Source: Diphasiastrum complanatum
Lineage: Eukaryota; Streptophyta; Lycopodiopsida; Lycopodiales; Lycopodiaceae
Direction of reading: 5' to 3'
DNA length: 64,000 nucleotides
Assembly (NCBI GenBank): GCA_029204225.1
Contig: CM055114.1
Location: 20,003,049 to 20,067,048, forward strand
Shown: in pieces, positions 9,111-19,975 of the stretch
Layout of the letters: each line of letters opens with the position of its first letter
How positions within the stretch are numbered: position 1 is the first letter of the stretch
Notes under the pieces: generated by a model
Database searches by the model: none
What the model was told of the DNA's origin: nothing
What the model saw: only the letters and a program-made list of their open reading frames with translations
Position numbers and translations under genes: made by a program

Positions 9111-10157
9111 GTGCAGATATTACAGGAGATCACATAGACTCCCACAATATCAAATCCATTTTCATTGGTGATACCACTTCAAGTAGAGCTCATATGTTGT
9201 ATGATTCTGTTGAATCGAAGCTATTCATCAGCCGAGATATTGTTTTATTGAGAATCAATTTATCGACCTCGAAGTCTCAAATAGTCGAACTATCCAACAC
9301 TCCTATTTTTTATTTGACTATTTCTATCGAAGGTTTATCAACTTCAGGCGAACAACTTATCAAGAACGAATCAAAAGAAGATGTTGTAGCTCAAGAACAA
9401 CATAATTGAGAAAATGATTATCAGCCTCATTCATCTCCCAAAAGAGCGACAAGAGTTTGCAGACCACCTAACACATATACTGATGAATTTGTTTGTTATC
9501 TCATTCGAGAGCCGACTATTGTCAAAGAAACACTCCATTAGTCAGACTCCGACCTATGGAGAGAAGCTATGGATGGAGAATATTTATCTTTCATCAAAAA
9601 CCAAAATTGGACTATTGTCAAATTACCTGCCAACAGAAATGTAGTTGATTGCAAATAGGTATTTAGATAAAATACAAAGCAGATGGAAGTATCGATTGAA
9701 GGAAATTTTGACTTGTTGCACTAGAATTTTTAGTAAAGACTTCTAGTAACTATCGTATGTTGCTGCAAAGAATCTGGAGATATATCATATGGATGTACAT
9801 ACAACATATCTGAATGGAGTTATCTAAGAAGACACCTACATGATATCTTCTGAAGGTTATCTAATAAATGACAAGGAGAATCATGTATGTAAACTCCATA
9901 GACCACTTTATGACTTGAAGCAATCTACTAGAGTTTGGTTCTAGAGGATCAACACATTTTATATCAATCATGGTTAGAATCCAAGCACTTCATATTTGAA
10001 TGTTTAATTCAGGTTAGCGCAGCATTTTTTTATTATCATTACATTGTACGTGGATGACCCTTTGCTATTAAACGATAGTGTCGAACTAATAAAGATGTGA
10101 AATGAATGTTGTCCTCAGAATTCGACATGATAGATCTGGGCGAAGCTCATTATGTTG
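9111..10157 (+). pseudogene. Copia integrase tail, linker and reverse transcriptase remnant
   Basis: Ordered copia pol motifs with many stops: KSIFIGDTTS, KLFISRDIVLLR, linker ending VVAQEQHN-stop, WREAMDGEYLSFIKNQNW, VVDCK, MDVHTTYLNGVI, LHRPLYDLKQS and LYVDDPLLL (catalytic YVDD kept, about 10,045), then EFDMIDLGEAHYV. It cannot make a protein. Right after EAHYV the sequence switches to a reversed LTR-A-like fragment starting TGTTGG, a junction kept at 24.26, 39.1 and 52.74 kb. Confidence 0.75.
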
Positions 10158-10527
10158 GAATAAGGAAGGATGATTCAATAATTCAAAGTCTATGAACGAA
10201 CTATTGAGCGTAGTGGAATAAGCCTTCTTTCCTAATGCATGACTATGCCTATCAATAATTAAACAAAGCTATAATGATAGAAGTCACGTTCAATCCTTTA
10301 GCAAATAACTTTGGAATCATTAGTACCAAAGTGATTTCGTAGTCAAACAATTTCGGAGTGTAAAGTAGTGTAAAGAATATTGCAGCGTTGAAGTATTCAA
10401 CAGATGACATGAGACAATAAGAGATTTATCAATTATAAATAGCTACAGAGAAGCATACATTCTGACATGATATTGAAGGCAATAAGAAGATAGATTGATT
10501 CAGTAAGTAGCATGTACAAATCAGATG
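10152..10527 (-). repeat. Reversed LTR-A-like fragment (A2)
   Basis: On the minus strand this ends CTTCTTCCAACA, a plausible LTR terminus, and shares with LTR-A the stretches GAACGTGACTTCT, TTGTTCAATTATTGATAGG and TCATGCATTAGGAAAG. It lacks the LTR start: at about 10,527 it is joined to a plus-strand RT fragment. A second, tandem copy follows at 10,669. Confidence 0.55.
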
Positions 10528-10668
10528 AGGAGTTGGTATGCTAGAGTAAATATAATTATTCACTTTACTATAGATTTGTTGGAAATGATGTTACCATTTT
10601 TCTAATCTATATGATTGATATCATTTTGAGTGGAGGTAACAATCGAGATGTTGATTGTTACCTCCACT
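10528..10668 (+). pseudogene. Copia RT fragment ending in a perfect fold-back
   Basis: It contains YRFVGNDVTIFLIYMIDIILSGG, the RT active-site region with YMID where YVDD is expected. At 10,629-10,668 AGTGGAGGTAACAATC, 8 nt (GAGATGTT), then its exact reverse complement form a 16-bp perfect hairpin. The sequence then continues into the next LTR-A-like piece. Confidence 0.65.
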
Positions 10669-10922
10669 ATAATGACAGAAGTCACGTTCAATCCTTTAGC
10701 AAATAGCTATGGAATTATTAGTACCAAAGTGATTTTGTAGTGAAACAATTTCAGAGTGTAAAGTAGTGTAAAGAATATTGCAAGGTTGAAGTATTCAACA
10801 GATCAGACGAAACAATAATAGATTTATCAGCTATAAATAGCTACAAAGAAGCATACATTCTGACATGATATTGAACGCAATAAGAAAATAGATTGATTCA
10901 GTAAGTACCGTGTACAAATCAG
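10669..10922 (-). repeat. Second tandem LTR-A-like fragment
   Basis: Repeats the block at 10,270-10,527 (TGACAGAAGTCACGTTCAATCC onward to GATTGATTCAGTAAGTA) about 400 bp further on. The tandem pair also exists at 24.4-25.05 kb, but the palindrome arms (38.7 and 53.0 kb) have a single copy. Confidence 0.55.
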
Positions 10923-11150
10923 ATGAGGAGTTGGTATGCTAAGCTTAACACTTTTCTTCTTTCTCAAAATTTTAAGATGAGTGAGTATGATCATTCACTT
11001 TACTATAGATTTGTTGTAAATGATGTTACCATTCTTCTAATCTATGTGATTGATATCATTTTGAGTGGAGGTAACAATCAAGATGTTGATGATATCAAGA
11101 TGGCACTAGAAAAAGAGTTTTATGTTGTTCTATGCTTCACTCCCTTGAAT
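10923..11150 (+). pseudogene. Copia RT palm fragment with altered YVDD box
   Basis: Frame starting MRSWYAKLNTFLLSQNFKM, then HSLYYRF, LLIYVIDIILSGG and DIKMALEKEF. It is the copia RT region around the active site, but the box reads YVID: the first catalytic Asp is Ile. It breaks off at about 11,140 and meets, tail to tail, an RNase H domain on the other strand. Copies: 25,049, 38,724 (minus) and 53,113. Confidence 0.75.
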
Positions 11151-11935
11151 AAACATGTTGAAGCTCCACCCCCTTTTCCATGACTTGTTCTCCCACAATT
11201 TGATAAGCCACTTCAATATGCTTGCTCCTTGCATGAAAAATAGGATTCCTTGCCAGTATTTGGTTTGAAAGGTTATCACAAAAGCTGATTGGACTCTCTG
11301 AAAAATCCAACAAGTGAAAATCCATTACCATCCTTTTGATCCATAACATATCCTTTGTGCAAGATGTAAGAGCTTTGTACTTGGCTTCACTATATGACAA
11401 TGAGATTGTAGCTTGTTTTCTCAACATCCAAGAAATAGCTCCATCTCTTATGAAAATAGCATGTGCACTTCTGAAATTCCTTTCCATTTCATCTCCAAAA
11501 AAGTCCGAATCTGAAAATCCATACAGGTTTGGTTATGATCCTCCATAAACAATCCCAAAATCATTAGTTTCCAAGATTTATCTCAATACCCTCTTGCCTA
11601 GTTTCCAGTGCTCCACACTAGTATCACGCATGAATTGGCTTAATCTACCAACACGATGGCTTAGATCAGGTCATATATATGAGTGTAGCTTCATATAGAG
11701 AGTAATGTCCTTGAAGGATCTTTCATTACCTCTTATAGTGAGCTTTACATTTGCCTACATTGGTGTATCACAAGACTTTGCATCTACCATATGAAGAATA
11801 AAATTAGAATACTTCTCTTGACAAATGAGGGTAAATGGATAAGTTTTAAATACTTCTATTCCCAAGATATAATGCGAAAGATCATGCTCACTTGGAGTTC
11901 TATCTAAATCTATGCTAAAACTAGTTGAAGAGGGA
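11137..11935 (-). pseudogene. Copia B RT C-terminus and RNase H, copy a
   Basis: On the minus strand from 11,935: HYILGIEVF, QEKYSNFIL, DAKSCDTPM, a decayed stretch, GKRVLRYILGT, then RNase H GAISWMLRKQATISLSYSEAKY, SFCDNLSNQ and ARSKHIEVAYQIV. Missing relative to the 26.6 kb copy are three codons (Lys-Arg-Phe) after FIL. A stop separates RT from RNase H at the YGGS-stop position shared by most copies. The RT begins abruptly at the reversed 3' end of another element. Confidence 0.8.
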
Positions 11936-12535
11936 GTGTGAAAAATTGTCAATTAGTTTGTTGATTTTTGGAGGCCAAATGATGAGATCTCAACTTAGAG
12001 ATAGTTTCATATTTGTCAATAAGGGCCGAATAGTGTTTGTACTACTTTTGGCAAGGATAAGTGGATGAGGTCAATTTTGGACCCATTCTAATTGCTAAAT
12101 ATGATACTTTGCATCTAGACTAGTATTTCTAGGTTTTTGATGAATTATTTAGTTGTTTCCAATTCAGGTCAAGTTTGGAGCAAGTGGACAAATGACATTT
12201 TGGAAGCTATAAATAGCTATACCTTCATGGAAAAATAATCAATCAAAGTTCTTTCTTTGTAGAGAATTCATCTCGTGTTTCTATGTCCATCTGATGTGAT
12301 ATCTTGAGTTTCTATGTGTAGAATGTTGATTTTATGGTTGATCTAGCTTTCACACGTGTGAATTATTGTACTGTATTGATGTTGTACGGACAGGGACAAT
12401 CCTAAGTCATATATAAGTGTTTATGATCAAATTTTTGTGCATTTCTAAATTCTAGCATGCATAAAGTACTTTTCCAGTTGCTATTCCTTCATTGTTGACA
12501 CCAGCAACAGTTCTGGAACCCTAGCAGCAGTATCA
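11936..12535 (+). repeat. LTR-B, copy a
   Basis: Begins TGTGAAAAATTGTCAA after a gaagagggag polypurine run, the usual pol-end/LTR border. A TATA-like GCTATAAATAGC lies near 12,208. The 3' end is unclear (perhaps CAGCAACA near 12,510), and the following AGTATCAGA only weakly recalls the tRNA-Met PBS. Second tandem copy at 13,651 and arm copy at 54,141. Confidence 0.6.
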
Positions 12536-12872
12536 GAAAGTGTGGTGATGAAATTTTGTTGTGTTTGTAGTTGTTCTTGCAATCGACCCACCTCATCTTT
12601 ATATTGTTCTGTGTCACACAATCTATCACACTTCCAACATTATTGAATAAAGATTGTAAAGCTAGAAAAATCATACTAGAGGTTAAATTGGACAAATCAA
12701 ATTTTTGGACTTCTTCAGCAGTCGGCTTGACCTTCTCTCTTTTGAATTTCTCTTTGATCTCCTTAGGAGGCTGGTAGCCATCTTCAAATAGCAATGCTTC
12801 GATATCATCCTTGGCAGCTTCCTTCAGCAAATTAGGTTTTTGAGTTGTATGCTCATCTTGAACCGGGATGTT
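12536..12872 (-). pseudogene. Unidentified coiled-coil-like ORF, copy a
   Basis: Minus-strand peptide with LLFEDGYQPPKEIKEKFK, KPTAEEVQKFDLSNLTSS and FLALQSLFNNVGSVIDCV. The reading after this is frameshifted compared with the copy at 14,225-14,584. I do not recognise it. It lies between copia B gag fragments and LTR-B, so it is probably part of that element. Confidence 0.45.
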
Positions 12873-13213
12873 TGCTCCTCTATCATGTGCTCCATCAGCA
12901 ACTGTGAGTCATCAATCTACATCGTATCGGTTTCAGAATTGTGTTCTTCATCTGCAACTAGCCTGATTTCACTTGTCTCCACAACTTCTTTGATCTTATG
13001 TTCATAGTTCGGGGGACTATTCTAGCCATAATTTCGGCCTTAGCTTCATTCAATAATTCAAAGTAGAAGGCCAAGTGGCTCCTCTTGATTGAATCCTATA
13101 CTCCTCATTCACCAAAATCTCTTGCAAATCTACAATACTTGGCAAAGTATTTTGTATAGCAAAACTTTGAACAAGATTAGCATGATCATCCAACAAGCCA
13201 TTAAGTATAACTC
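12873..13213 (-). pseudogene. Copia gag fragment, copy a
   Basis: Contains LNGLLDDHANLVQSF and LPSIVDLQEILVNEEYR, the copia-type gag (UBN2-like) pattern of a NGL...(Y/H)..V.S helix followed by an EL..LL..E.R helix. At 13,214 the frame runs directly out of an RNase H fragment (AHAIFISDGVI then LNGLL), an artificial fusion. Downstream only scraps remain, reading through stops. Confidence 0.65.
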
Positions 13214-13650
13214 CATCACTTATGAAAATAGCATGTGCACTTTTGAAACTCCTATCCATTTGATCTCCAGAAAAGTTCGAATCTGAAAATCCATACAGGT
13301 TTGGTTATGATCCTCCATAAAAAATTCCAAAATCATTAGTTCCCAATATGTATCTCAATACCCTCTTGCCTAGTTTCCAATGCTCCACACTAGTATCATG
13401 CATGAATTGGGTTAATCTACCAACACAATAGCTTAGATCAGGTCTTGTGATGGTTATATCTATGAATGAACCAACTAGCTTGCTATAGAGAGTAATGTCC
13501 TTGAAGGATGTTTCATTACCTCTTATAGTGAGCTTCACATTTGACTCCATTGGTGTATCACAAGACTTTGCATCTACCATAATGCGAAAGATCATGCTCA
13601 CTTGGAGTTCTATCTAAATCTATGCTAAAACTAGTTGAAGAGGGGGTGTG
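13214..13650 (-). pseudogene. Copia B RT/RNase H fragment, copy b
   Basis: Second unit of the tandem duplication: DAKSCDTPMESNVKLTIRG, SFIDITITRPDLSYCVGRLTQF and RYILGTNDFGIFYGGS-stop, then a truncated RNase H (AHAIFISDG). The start differs from copy a: sequence between HYILGIEV and MVDAKS is deleted. Confidence 0.75.
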
Positions 13651-14224
13651 AAAATTTGTCAACTAGTTTGTTGTTTTCTGGAGGCCAAATGATGAGATCT
13701 CAACTTAGAGATAGTTTCATATTTGTCAATAAGGGGTAATAGTGTTTTTACTATTTTTGTCAAAGAGATAAGTGGATGAGGTCAATTTTGGACCCATTCT
13801 AATTGGCTAAATATGATACATTGCATCTAGACTAGTATTTCTATGTTTTTGATGAAGTATTTAGTTGTTTTCAATTCAGGTCAAGTTTGGGGCAAGTGGA
13901 CAAATGACATTTTGGAAGCTATAAATAGCTGTACCTTCATGGAAAAATAATCAATCAAAGTTCTTTCGTTGTAGAAAATTCATCTCTTGTGTTTCTATGT
14001 CCATTTGATGTGACATCTTGAGTTTCTATGTGTAGAATGTTGATTTTATGGTTGATCTAGCTTTCACACGTGTGAATTATTGTACTGTCTTGATGTTGTA
14101 TGGACAAGGACAGTCCTAAGTCATATCGAAGTGTTTATGATCAAATTTTTGTGCATTTCTGAATTCTAGCATGCATAAAGTAGTCTTCCAATTGCTGTTC
14201 CTTCGTTGTTGACACCAGCAATAG
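13651..14224 (+). repeat. LTR-B, copy b
   Basis: Same order as the first LTR-B copy, including TATA-like GCTATAAATAGC near 13,918 and CACACGTGTG near 14,065. It runs to TTGTTGACACCAGCAA. Together with the ORF and gag piece that follow, it makes the second unit of a tandem repeat. Confidence 0.6.
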
Positions 14225-14584
14225 TTATGGAACCCTAGCAGCAGTATTAGAGAGTGTGGTTATCAAGTCTTGTTGTGTTTGTAGTTGTTCCTGCAATTGA
14301 CCCACCTCATATCGATAATTTTCTCTGTATCTAACACAATCTATCACACTTCCAGCATTATTGAATAAAGATTGTAAAGCTAGAAAAATCGTACTAGAGG
14401 TTAAATTGGAAAAAACAAATTTTTGGACTTCTTCAACAGTCGGCTTGACATTCGCTCTTTTGAATTTCTCTCTGATCTCCTTAGGAGGCTGGTAGCCATC
14501 TTCAAATAGCAATATTTCAATATAATTCTCTGCAACTTCCTTCATAAAATTAGGTCTTTGAGTTGTATGCTCATCTTGAACCAT
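14225..14584 (-). pseudogene. Unidentified coiled-coil-like ORF, copy b (open)
   Basis: A 119-residue open frame: EDGYQPPKEIREKFKR, KPTVEEVQKFVFSN, FLALQSLFNNAGSVID, then a Q/E/L-rich heptad-like end (GQLQEQLQTQQDLITTLS). A coiled coil is likely at the C-terminus. No family recognised. Both copies keep the same core, but substitutions such as D-to-V in the shared core do not argue for selection. It may be a gag or accessory piece of copia B. Confidence 0.45.
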
Positions 14585-15109
14585 AATGTTTGCTCCTCTA
14601 TCATGTAATCCATCAGCAACTGCGAGTCATCAATCTACATCGTATCGGTTTCAGAATTGTGTTCTTCATCTGCAGCTAGCCTGATTCCACTTGTCTCCAC
14701 AACTTCTTTGATCTTATGTTCATAGTTCGGGGGACTATTCTAGCCATAATTTTGGCCTCAGCTTCATTCAATAATTCAAAGTGGAAGGCCAAGTGGCTCC
14801 TCTTGATTGAAGCCTATACTCCTCATTCACCAAATTCTCTTGCAAATTTACAATACTTGGCAAAGTATTTTGAATAATTTTGAATAGCAAAACTTTGAAC
14901 AAGATTAGCATGATCATCCAACAAGCCATTAAGTATAACTTGAACAAGTTCTACCTCCTTAATGCTTTCATCAATATATACTAACTCATCATTGAATGCT
15001 TTAACTCTCAGAACAAAAGCATGAGCATTCTCTTGCTTCTTTTGCGAAATTTAAAATATTTGCCTCCTAAGAGTAAGAACTCTTGATGTAGACTTGGATT
15101 CATAAAGCC
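14585..15109 (-). pseudogene. Copia gag fragment, copy b (longer)
   Basis: Compared with copy a it extends further upstream: RVKAFNDELVYIDESIKEVELVQVILNGLLDDHANL..., a good match to the copia gag helix region, preceded by peptides around QKKQENAHAF. A small insertion (TTTTGAATAA repeat near 14,873) shifts the frame. It ends at about 15,109, where plus-strand RT of another element begins. Confidence 0.7.
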
Positions 15110-15440
15110 TAAATGTCTTGGGTTGCAAATCAAAAGAGGTCGAATAAGAGGAATGATGCATCTGAGTCAAACAAAATACATCGAAAAGGTGCTAAAGCAG
15201 TACCGAATGCTAGACTACAAAGAAAAATCCACACCAATGATAGTTGGAGCAAAATTGTCGAAGCAGGATCGTCCCCAACGATAGACGAGGAGAGACATAA
15301 AATGGAAGGTATACCATACCAAAACTTGATCGGTAGTCTGATTGTATTAAACAATCTGTACCAGACCCGACTTGGCCTTCTCTAACTATGCATTGAGTCA
15401 ATTCTCCTCTAACTCTGGCATAACACATTGGCAAATGGCA
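15110..15440 (+). pseudogene. Copia RT C-terminal fragment
   Basis: Mixed frames give KCLGLQIKRG, QYRMLDYKEKSTPM-like, and PDLAFSN..., the copia RT end and RNase H entry. The best copy is at 41,585-42,160. It starts abruptly within the connection domain, then runs into the transposase-like block after WQMAKR. Confidence 0.7.
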
Positions 15441-16840
15441 AAGAGACCTTCGAATTCAGGATATTCGAGGTGTTTCCCCCTTTTATGAGGGTCTATCGGC
15501 CGGAAAAACAGAGATTGTAGGAGGACTTACCTCAGCGGCAGCTCTTGTTGTGGCGGTGATGCCGATGATGTCGTGCTTCATGCGACCTCAAGTCCAGCAC
15601 ATTTGTCTAGCAGGCCTCATCATATGGATTCCTTACTTCAAGAAACACTAACTCAGGAAGCAATGTGGATGGCACGTGATACTATGACTCCTACATCTGT
15701 CACACTTGAATATCCTGACACCCCCACGCTCTCTCCACCCATTTTTTCTCCCATTCAAAACCTTGTTGGTTACACTCCCTCTCAAACTCCTCCCCAACCT
15801 TCTTCTCTTCAGACCCCTCCCCGACCTTCTCGTGATCGTCTTAAAAATCCTCTCCAAACTTCTCCTGTTGTATTCACTTCCCCCTGGCCCAACGCCACTC
15901 CTCTCAACACTCCCTTTGCCACCTCTCCATCAGTTGACATCTTGCCATCCTATGTCATATATGCGGAGAAACACATAGTGGAGGATGAGCGTAGTGGTGG
16001 TCGAGTGATCACTCGCACGAGACATGTAACGCAAGTGGTCTTTAACAAGGACATTTTCAAGGACTGGCACAAACAAAGTGATGACAAAAAAAATTATGTT
16101 GTTGACCAGTCTATAGAGAATTTCCAGTCCCCTCCCCTGATTTGGAATTTGATCGAATCTAGATGTCACGCCGCATGGGAGGAATGATGTGAGCCACCGC
16201 AAATCGGAGATCCGAGATGCGGTAAGAGCTAGCAAATCTAGGCCATACCATGTGCACAAGGATGATTGTAAGTTTGCAAAGAAAGAATTTCGAGAAAATC
16301 CAGATCATTTCAAGCAACAACAAGAAATAACTAAGAAGCGCCTGGAGACTGCAGGGCCTTCTCACCTTGGCAGTGGTGGCCATGGTTGCCCATTTCATAA
16401 GTCTCCCCACCCATATGTTGAATTTGATATTGTCGTAATTCATATTTTATTTGTGAATTTGTTTAAATTAAATTACAATCGCCAATTTTTAGGTTCATGC
16501 AGAAATCTACCGTAAAGCGGTCTCCCACAAAAGAGGAGTATAAGTATGCCTATTCCAACAACGTGCAATCATTACTCAAATTATTGGAGAGACAAGAAGT
16601 GAGAATTGATTGGCATGGATATTTTGAGGTATATTTATGGCTTCAAGATATATTTTAATTTCACCACATTCATGTTGTCGAACACTCTAACAACATCACT
16701 TACAAACTTTACACATCTTTATTGCACGCAGGTATCGTAGTCCCAGTCTCATGCATCACAGTCACATCAGTTTGATCACAATGGCTAGGATGGGGACGAT
16801 TGAACTGGATCTAATATTCAACTTAGGCTCCACATGGGCA
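15441..16840 (+). pseudogene. Transposase-like gene (possible Ptta/En-Spm type), copy 1
   Basis: The longest frame, 15,573-16,187 (204 residues), has a Pro/Ser/Thr-rich half and then a conserved-looking part (VVFNKDIFKDWHKQSDDKK, IWNLIESRCHAAWEE). After a stop the next frame (16,189 on) gives RASKSRPYHVHKDDCKFAKKE and KKRLETAGPSHLGSGGHG. A T-rich gap ending TTTTTAG, then EEYKYAYSNN...LLERQEV, another intron-like gap ending ACGCAG and an acidic His-rich end (SQSHASQS) suggest a multi-exon gene. The pattern recalls plant Ptta/En-Spm transposase-associated proteins, but I see no terminal inverted repeats and no DDE motif. Confidence 0.4.
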
Positions 16841-16989
16841 GCCCTCTTAGTTATTTAAGAGGTCCCCTCTCTTGTGAGGGAGCTTCATCTGTATTGTATC
16901 TAGTCTTGTATTGAATAAAGAAGATCCTCCATGAGTTTTGGCATTCATAGAGCCCCTTGATCATGGTGGCTTTCTTGAGTGATTCCTTT
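16841..16989 (+). repeat. LTR-like promoter/polyA scrap
   Basis: TATTTAAGAGG near 16,853, then CCCCTCTCTTGTGAGGG (short inverted repeat), and AATAAAG near 16,915. The order TATA, leader, AATAAA resembles an LTR R region. Same at 43,600-43,744. Confidence 0.35.
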
Positions 16990-17478
16990 ATGATCATGCC
17001 CTTCCATTTTTGCATGTGTGGTTGTGGAATTAGATTAGTTTCTTGCTTTCTTTCTTTATGCATTGTAGATTGGAGTGGATTAGCTTTCTTGCAATGTGGA
17101 ATAGTGTAGAATCAGCATTCAAGTAAACTAAATAGGCTAAAATTGTGGCATAGATCTTGCAGATTCTCTTACTTTTCAATTCTTGATGTTCTTGGGCTAT
17201 CCAAGAATCAAGAAATGAGTGTTTCTTGATCCTTGAACATTCATAATGTTGTCTTTTAGCTTTTTGTTTCTTGTTCTTGTTTATGTTTTGTTGCTTGTAG
17301 ATTAATTCGAATTTCAAGATATGTTTTCAGCTCATTTTACAACAAGTAGAAATAGCCATACTATTAGGTGCAGAACTAAGCTACACTCTGATCCTTGTTA
17401 AGCATCATGGCTTGCACTTTCAATTCATGTAAGTCCAGTTCAGGAGAGAACAAGTTCCTGTGAATGCACTAACAGGCT
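16990..17478 (+). repeat. LTR-F-like segment, copy 2
   Basis: Same block as at 845; includes the bulged hairpin at about 17,178-17,214 with loop GCTAT. Confidence 0.5.
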
Positions 17479-18560
17479 GGATAAAAACTATACTACAACG
17501 CTAATCTTACTGTATGGCTGAATGTTAACCAAGGCTTTGATTGCCAAGAATGACCCATAAGAGTATGGTAACAGACAGTAATTAAATGCCAACCAAGCAA
17601 CGTGCCAAGTCATATTGAATCTACATAGAGAATAAAACCTCAGTAATGAGGAATCAATGAACATCACAACAAAAGCATACATAAAAAATGGGGAAAATGT
17701 ATGAACTGTGTCACTTTTACATGAAAATGAAATACAACAAAACAAGGATGAATATGATGGTCTCTACATCTCCCCTGGCTGAGACTTGAATCTGCAACCG
17801 TCGAAAAAGTGGTGCAACCAGCTGTGTGAAGTTTACAGTTTGCAAAATTTTGATGGAGTTAATGAGATTGGCAACCATTATCGAAACATGAATATCTTTT
17901 CCAGCTATGATTTTATGCAGCACGCCCTAGCATATGCACAATTCATGATGGTTAGGACATGAGTTGATAATGTTGTGGACTTTACATCTGATTCCTTATC
18001 ACTAGGATACCACACTTGGGATTGTTGAGTGGTAGAATATGAGGCATCATCTTCAAGCTTGACACACTTGATCATTCCTTATGTTAAAAAAAAGGATACC
18101 AAACACTACCCTTCACTGAATATGAAGACAATATAATTGAAAGAAACATCAACGAGAACATTTTTTGCATTAGATACATGGATTTTACCTTGTGTGTGTG
18201 TGTGTGTGTGACATGTTATGGAGTATGATCAAAATTCATCCATAACTTTTTCTGTTATCCAATTGGTTGTCATAATGGTGATTTTCAAGAGTCTTAAAAC
18301 ACTATTAGATAGAGCTAAACAATATTCAAATACGTTGTAGTGTTTTGCAGCTATAAACTCGAAGCTAATATATTATATTTGCTATATATGGACATTTATT
18401 GAAAACCACATGTAGAAAATTACTTCTTTGTTGTTTGAGTATAACTATCATCTTGAGTGGATTTATGAGCTAGTCATCATTCTATTGTAACTTTTGTATA
18501 TATTGTGTATATTTTCAAAGTGATGCCCTTCAATCTATTGGAAAGAGGTGATGAGATGAG
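17479..18560. repeat. Unidentified fragment with (TG)n, copy 2
   Basis: The plus-strand frame NIFSSYDFMQHALAYAQ is kept, but TGG became TGA (ACATGAGTT) and closes it. (TG)n at 18,191-18,210. From 18,211 to 18,560 I see AT-rich sequence shared with the other copies only. Confidence 0.45.
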
Positions 18561-19498
18561 AGAAAGCAAAATGACAAGTCGAAGGAGGTAAATGACTTAT
18601 CGAGCACATCAGAATGAACGTTCTTTCCTATGCATGACCACGCCTATTAATATTGAACAAAAGTAGTGACAGAAGTCACGTTCAGTCATTTACCAACTAA
18701 CTTTGAGATCACCAGAAGCTAAAGTGATTACATAGCCAAGCAATGAAGTATCGAATTATCAGAAAAAACAGTAAGAGATTATCAGTTACAAATAATCACA
18801 GAGATGCATACATTTTGACATAATACTGAATGCAATAAAGGATAGATTGATTCAGTAAAAGAAACAAATCAGATGCTAATGAGCACAAGATAATTGCGAA
18901 TCAAAACTATCTCTGAGTAAATGAAACTCTATCTAAAGCACTTCTGCTATTAAGCAGTAAGGGCAATACCAATACTCTAAATCAACTCTAAAGAACTGAG
19001 CTAGAATGCTCATAAGTGTTCAAGATTGAAAGCTTGAGAGAGTTGCTTCAATACATTGTTCAATAACTTGAAAAGTAATAGAAGTATGATAAGCTATTTA
19101 TACTAAGCAATTAGGTTGTCAATCACAACAACCAGTTGGCCATGATGCACTAGCATCCTTCCAGTTAGTCATCTTGAAAATCTACTTGCTAAATGGTCAG
19201 GGCAAGTCTGTAGCATCAATTCAAGTGGAACAATAACTGTCTTTGGCATCCGAGAAGTAGCCGAAGTGGACGAAGTCTCCAAAGTCAGCAAAGCCTTCGA
19301 AGTTTGTGAATTCACCGAAGTTTGTCAAAGTCTCCGAAGTTTGTCGAATGATGTCCAATATGTCGGAGCCACCTGTTAAGCGATTTCCCGTGTATTTCTA
19401 CAGACTGTGTAGAAACACAAAGAGAACTATAGAACTAGATAATAGAGTGGATGAAGATTAAAGGTCGATTAGTTGATAATCAAGAGAATAATTCAACA
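18561..19498 (-). repeat. LTR-A, copy 2
   Basis: Starts TGTTGAATTATTC at 19,498 after an AGGGAG polypurine tract interrupted by one base. TATA-like GTATAAATAGC near 19,092. Carries the full-length middle block with the minisatellite at 19,255-19,345. Confidence 0.65.
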
Positions 19499-19975
19499 CT
19501 CCCTCTTAATCTGAATCCACGAGTACGTTGACCTTCAAACTTAGTTCTACATAAAATTTCTTGTGTAATAATGCTTTAGTAAACATATCCGCTGTCATAT
19601 CTTGCGTTTGACAATACTGCCAGTCAACCTCTTTGTTGAGAACTTTGCTTCTGACAGAGTGATACTTAATTTCAATGTGCTTACTCCTAGAATGAAACCT
19701 AGGGCAATGGCACTTTGATTATCACAAAATAGAATTGTCGGAGCATATTGATTCAGACTGATATTTGAAAGTAAGTCTTTCAACCACACTACTTCCTTTG
19801 TAGCTTGCGAGGCTATGATTTACTCTGATTCAATGGAAGATAGAGCTATCAAAGTTTGCTTGCGACTATTCCATGAAATAGGACCATTGTTGAGGAAGAA
19901 TGTGAATCCGAAAGTGGATTTACGAGTGTCTACATCTCCTGCCCAACTTGCATCTGAATAACCACTGAGAAAATT
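19499..19975 (-). pseudogene. Copia RNase H fragment (family A), copy 2
   Basis: [32 protein letters not shown] and [11 protein letters not shown] are readable. It has a TAA where the active-site region should read SEY (shared with the 46.6 kb copy) and a private deletion after AIAL that shifts the frame before the RSKH motif. So at least two lesions, one shared, one private. Confidence 0.8.

Larger units (their letters stand above)
11514..14941. repeat. 1.7 kb tandem duplication of copia B scraps
   Basis: Unit a (about 11,514-13,210) and unit b (about 13,286-14,941) share the order RT/RNase H, LTR-B, coiled-coil ORF, gag, with an offset near 1,730-1,770 bp. The join runs through ATTAAGTATAACT and TCCATCACTTATG at about 13,205-13,215. 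Confidence 0.7.

Noticed and set aside
10152-10157. TGTTGG as the start of a plus-strand LTR
   Set aside because: The following sequence matches the reversed end of LTR-A, so it is read as CCAACA, an LTR end on the minus strand.
15930-16443. Minus-strand ORFs of about 95-110 codons
   Set aside because: They mirror the transposase-like frames on the plus strand, which carry the protein-like signal.
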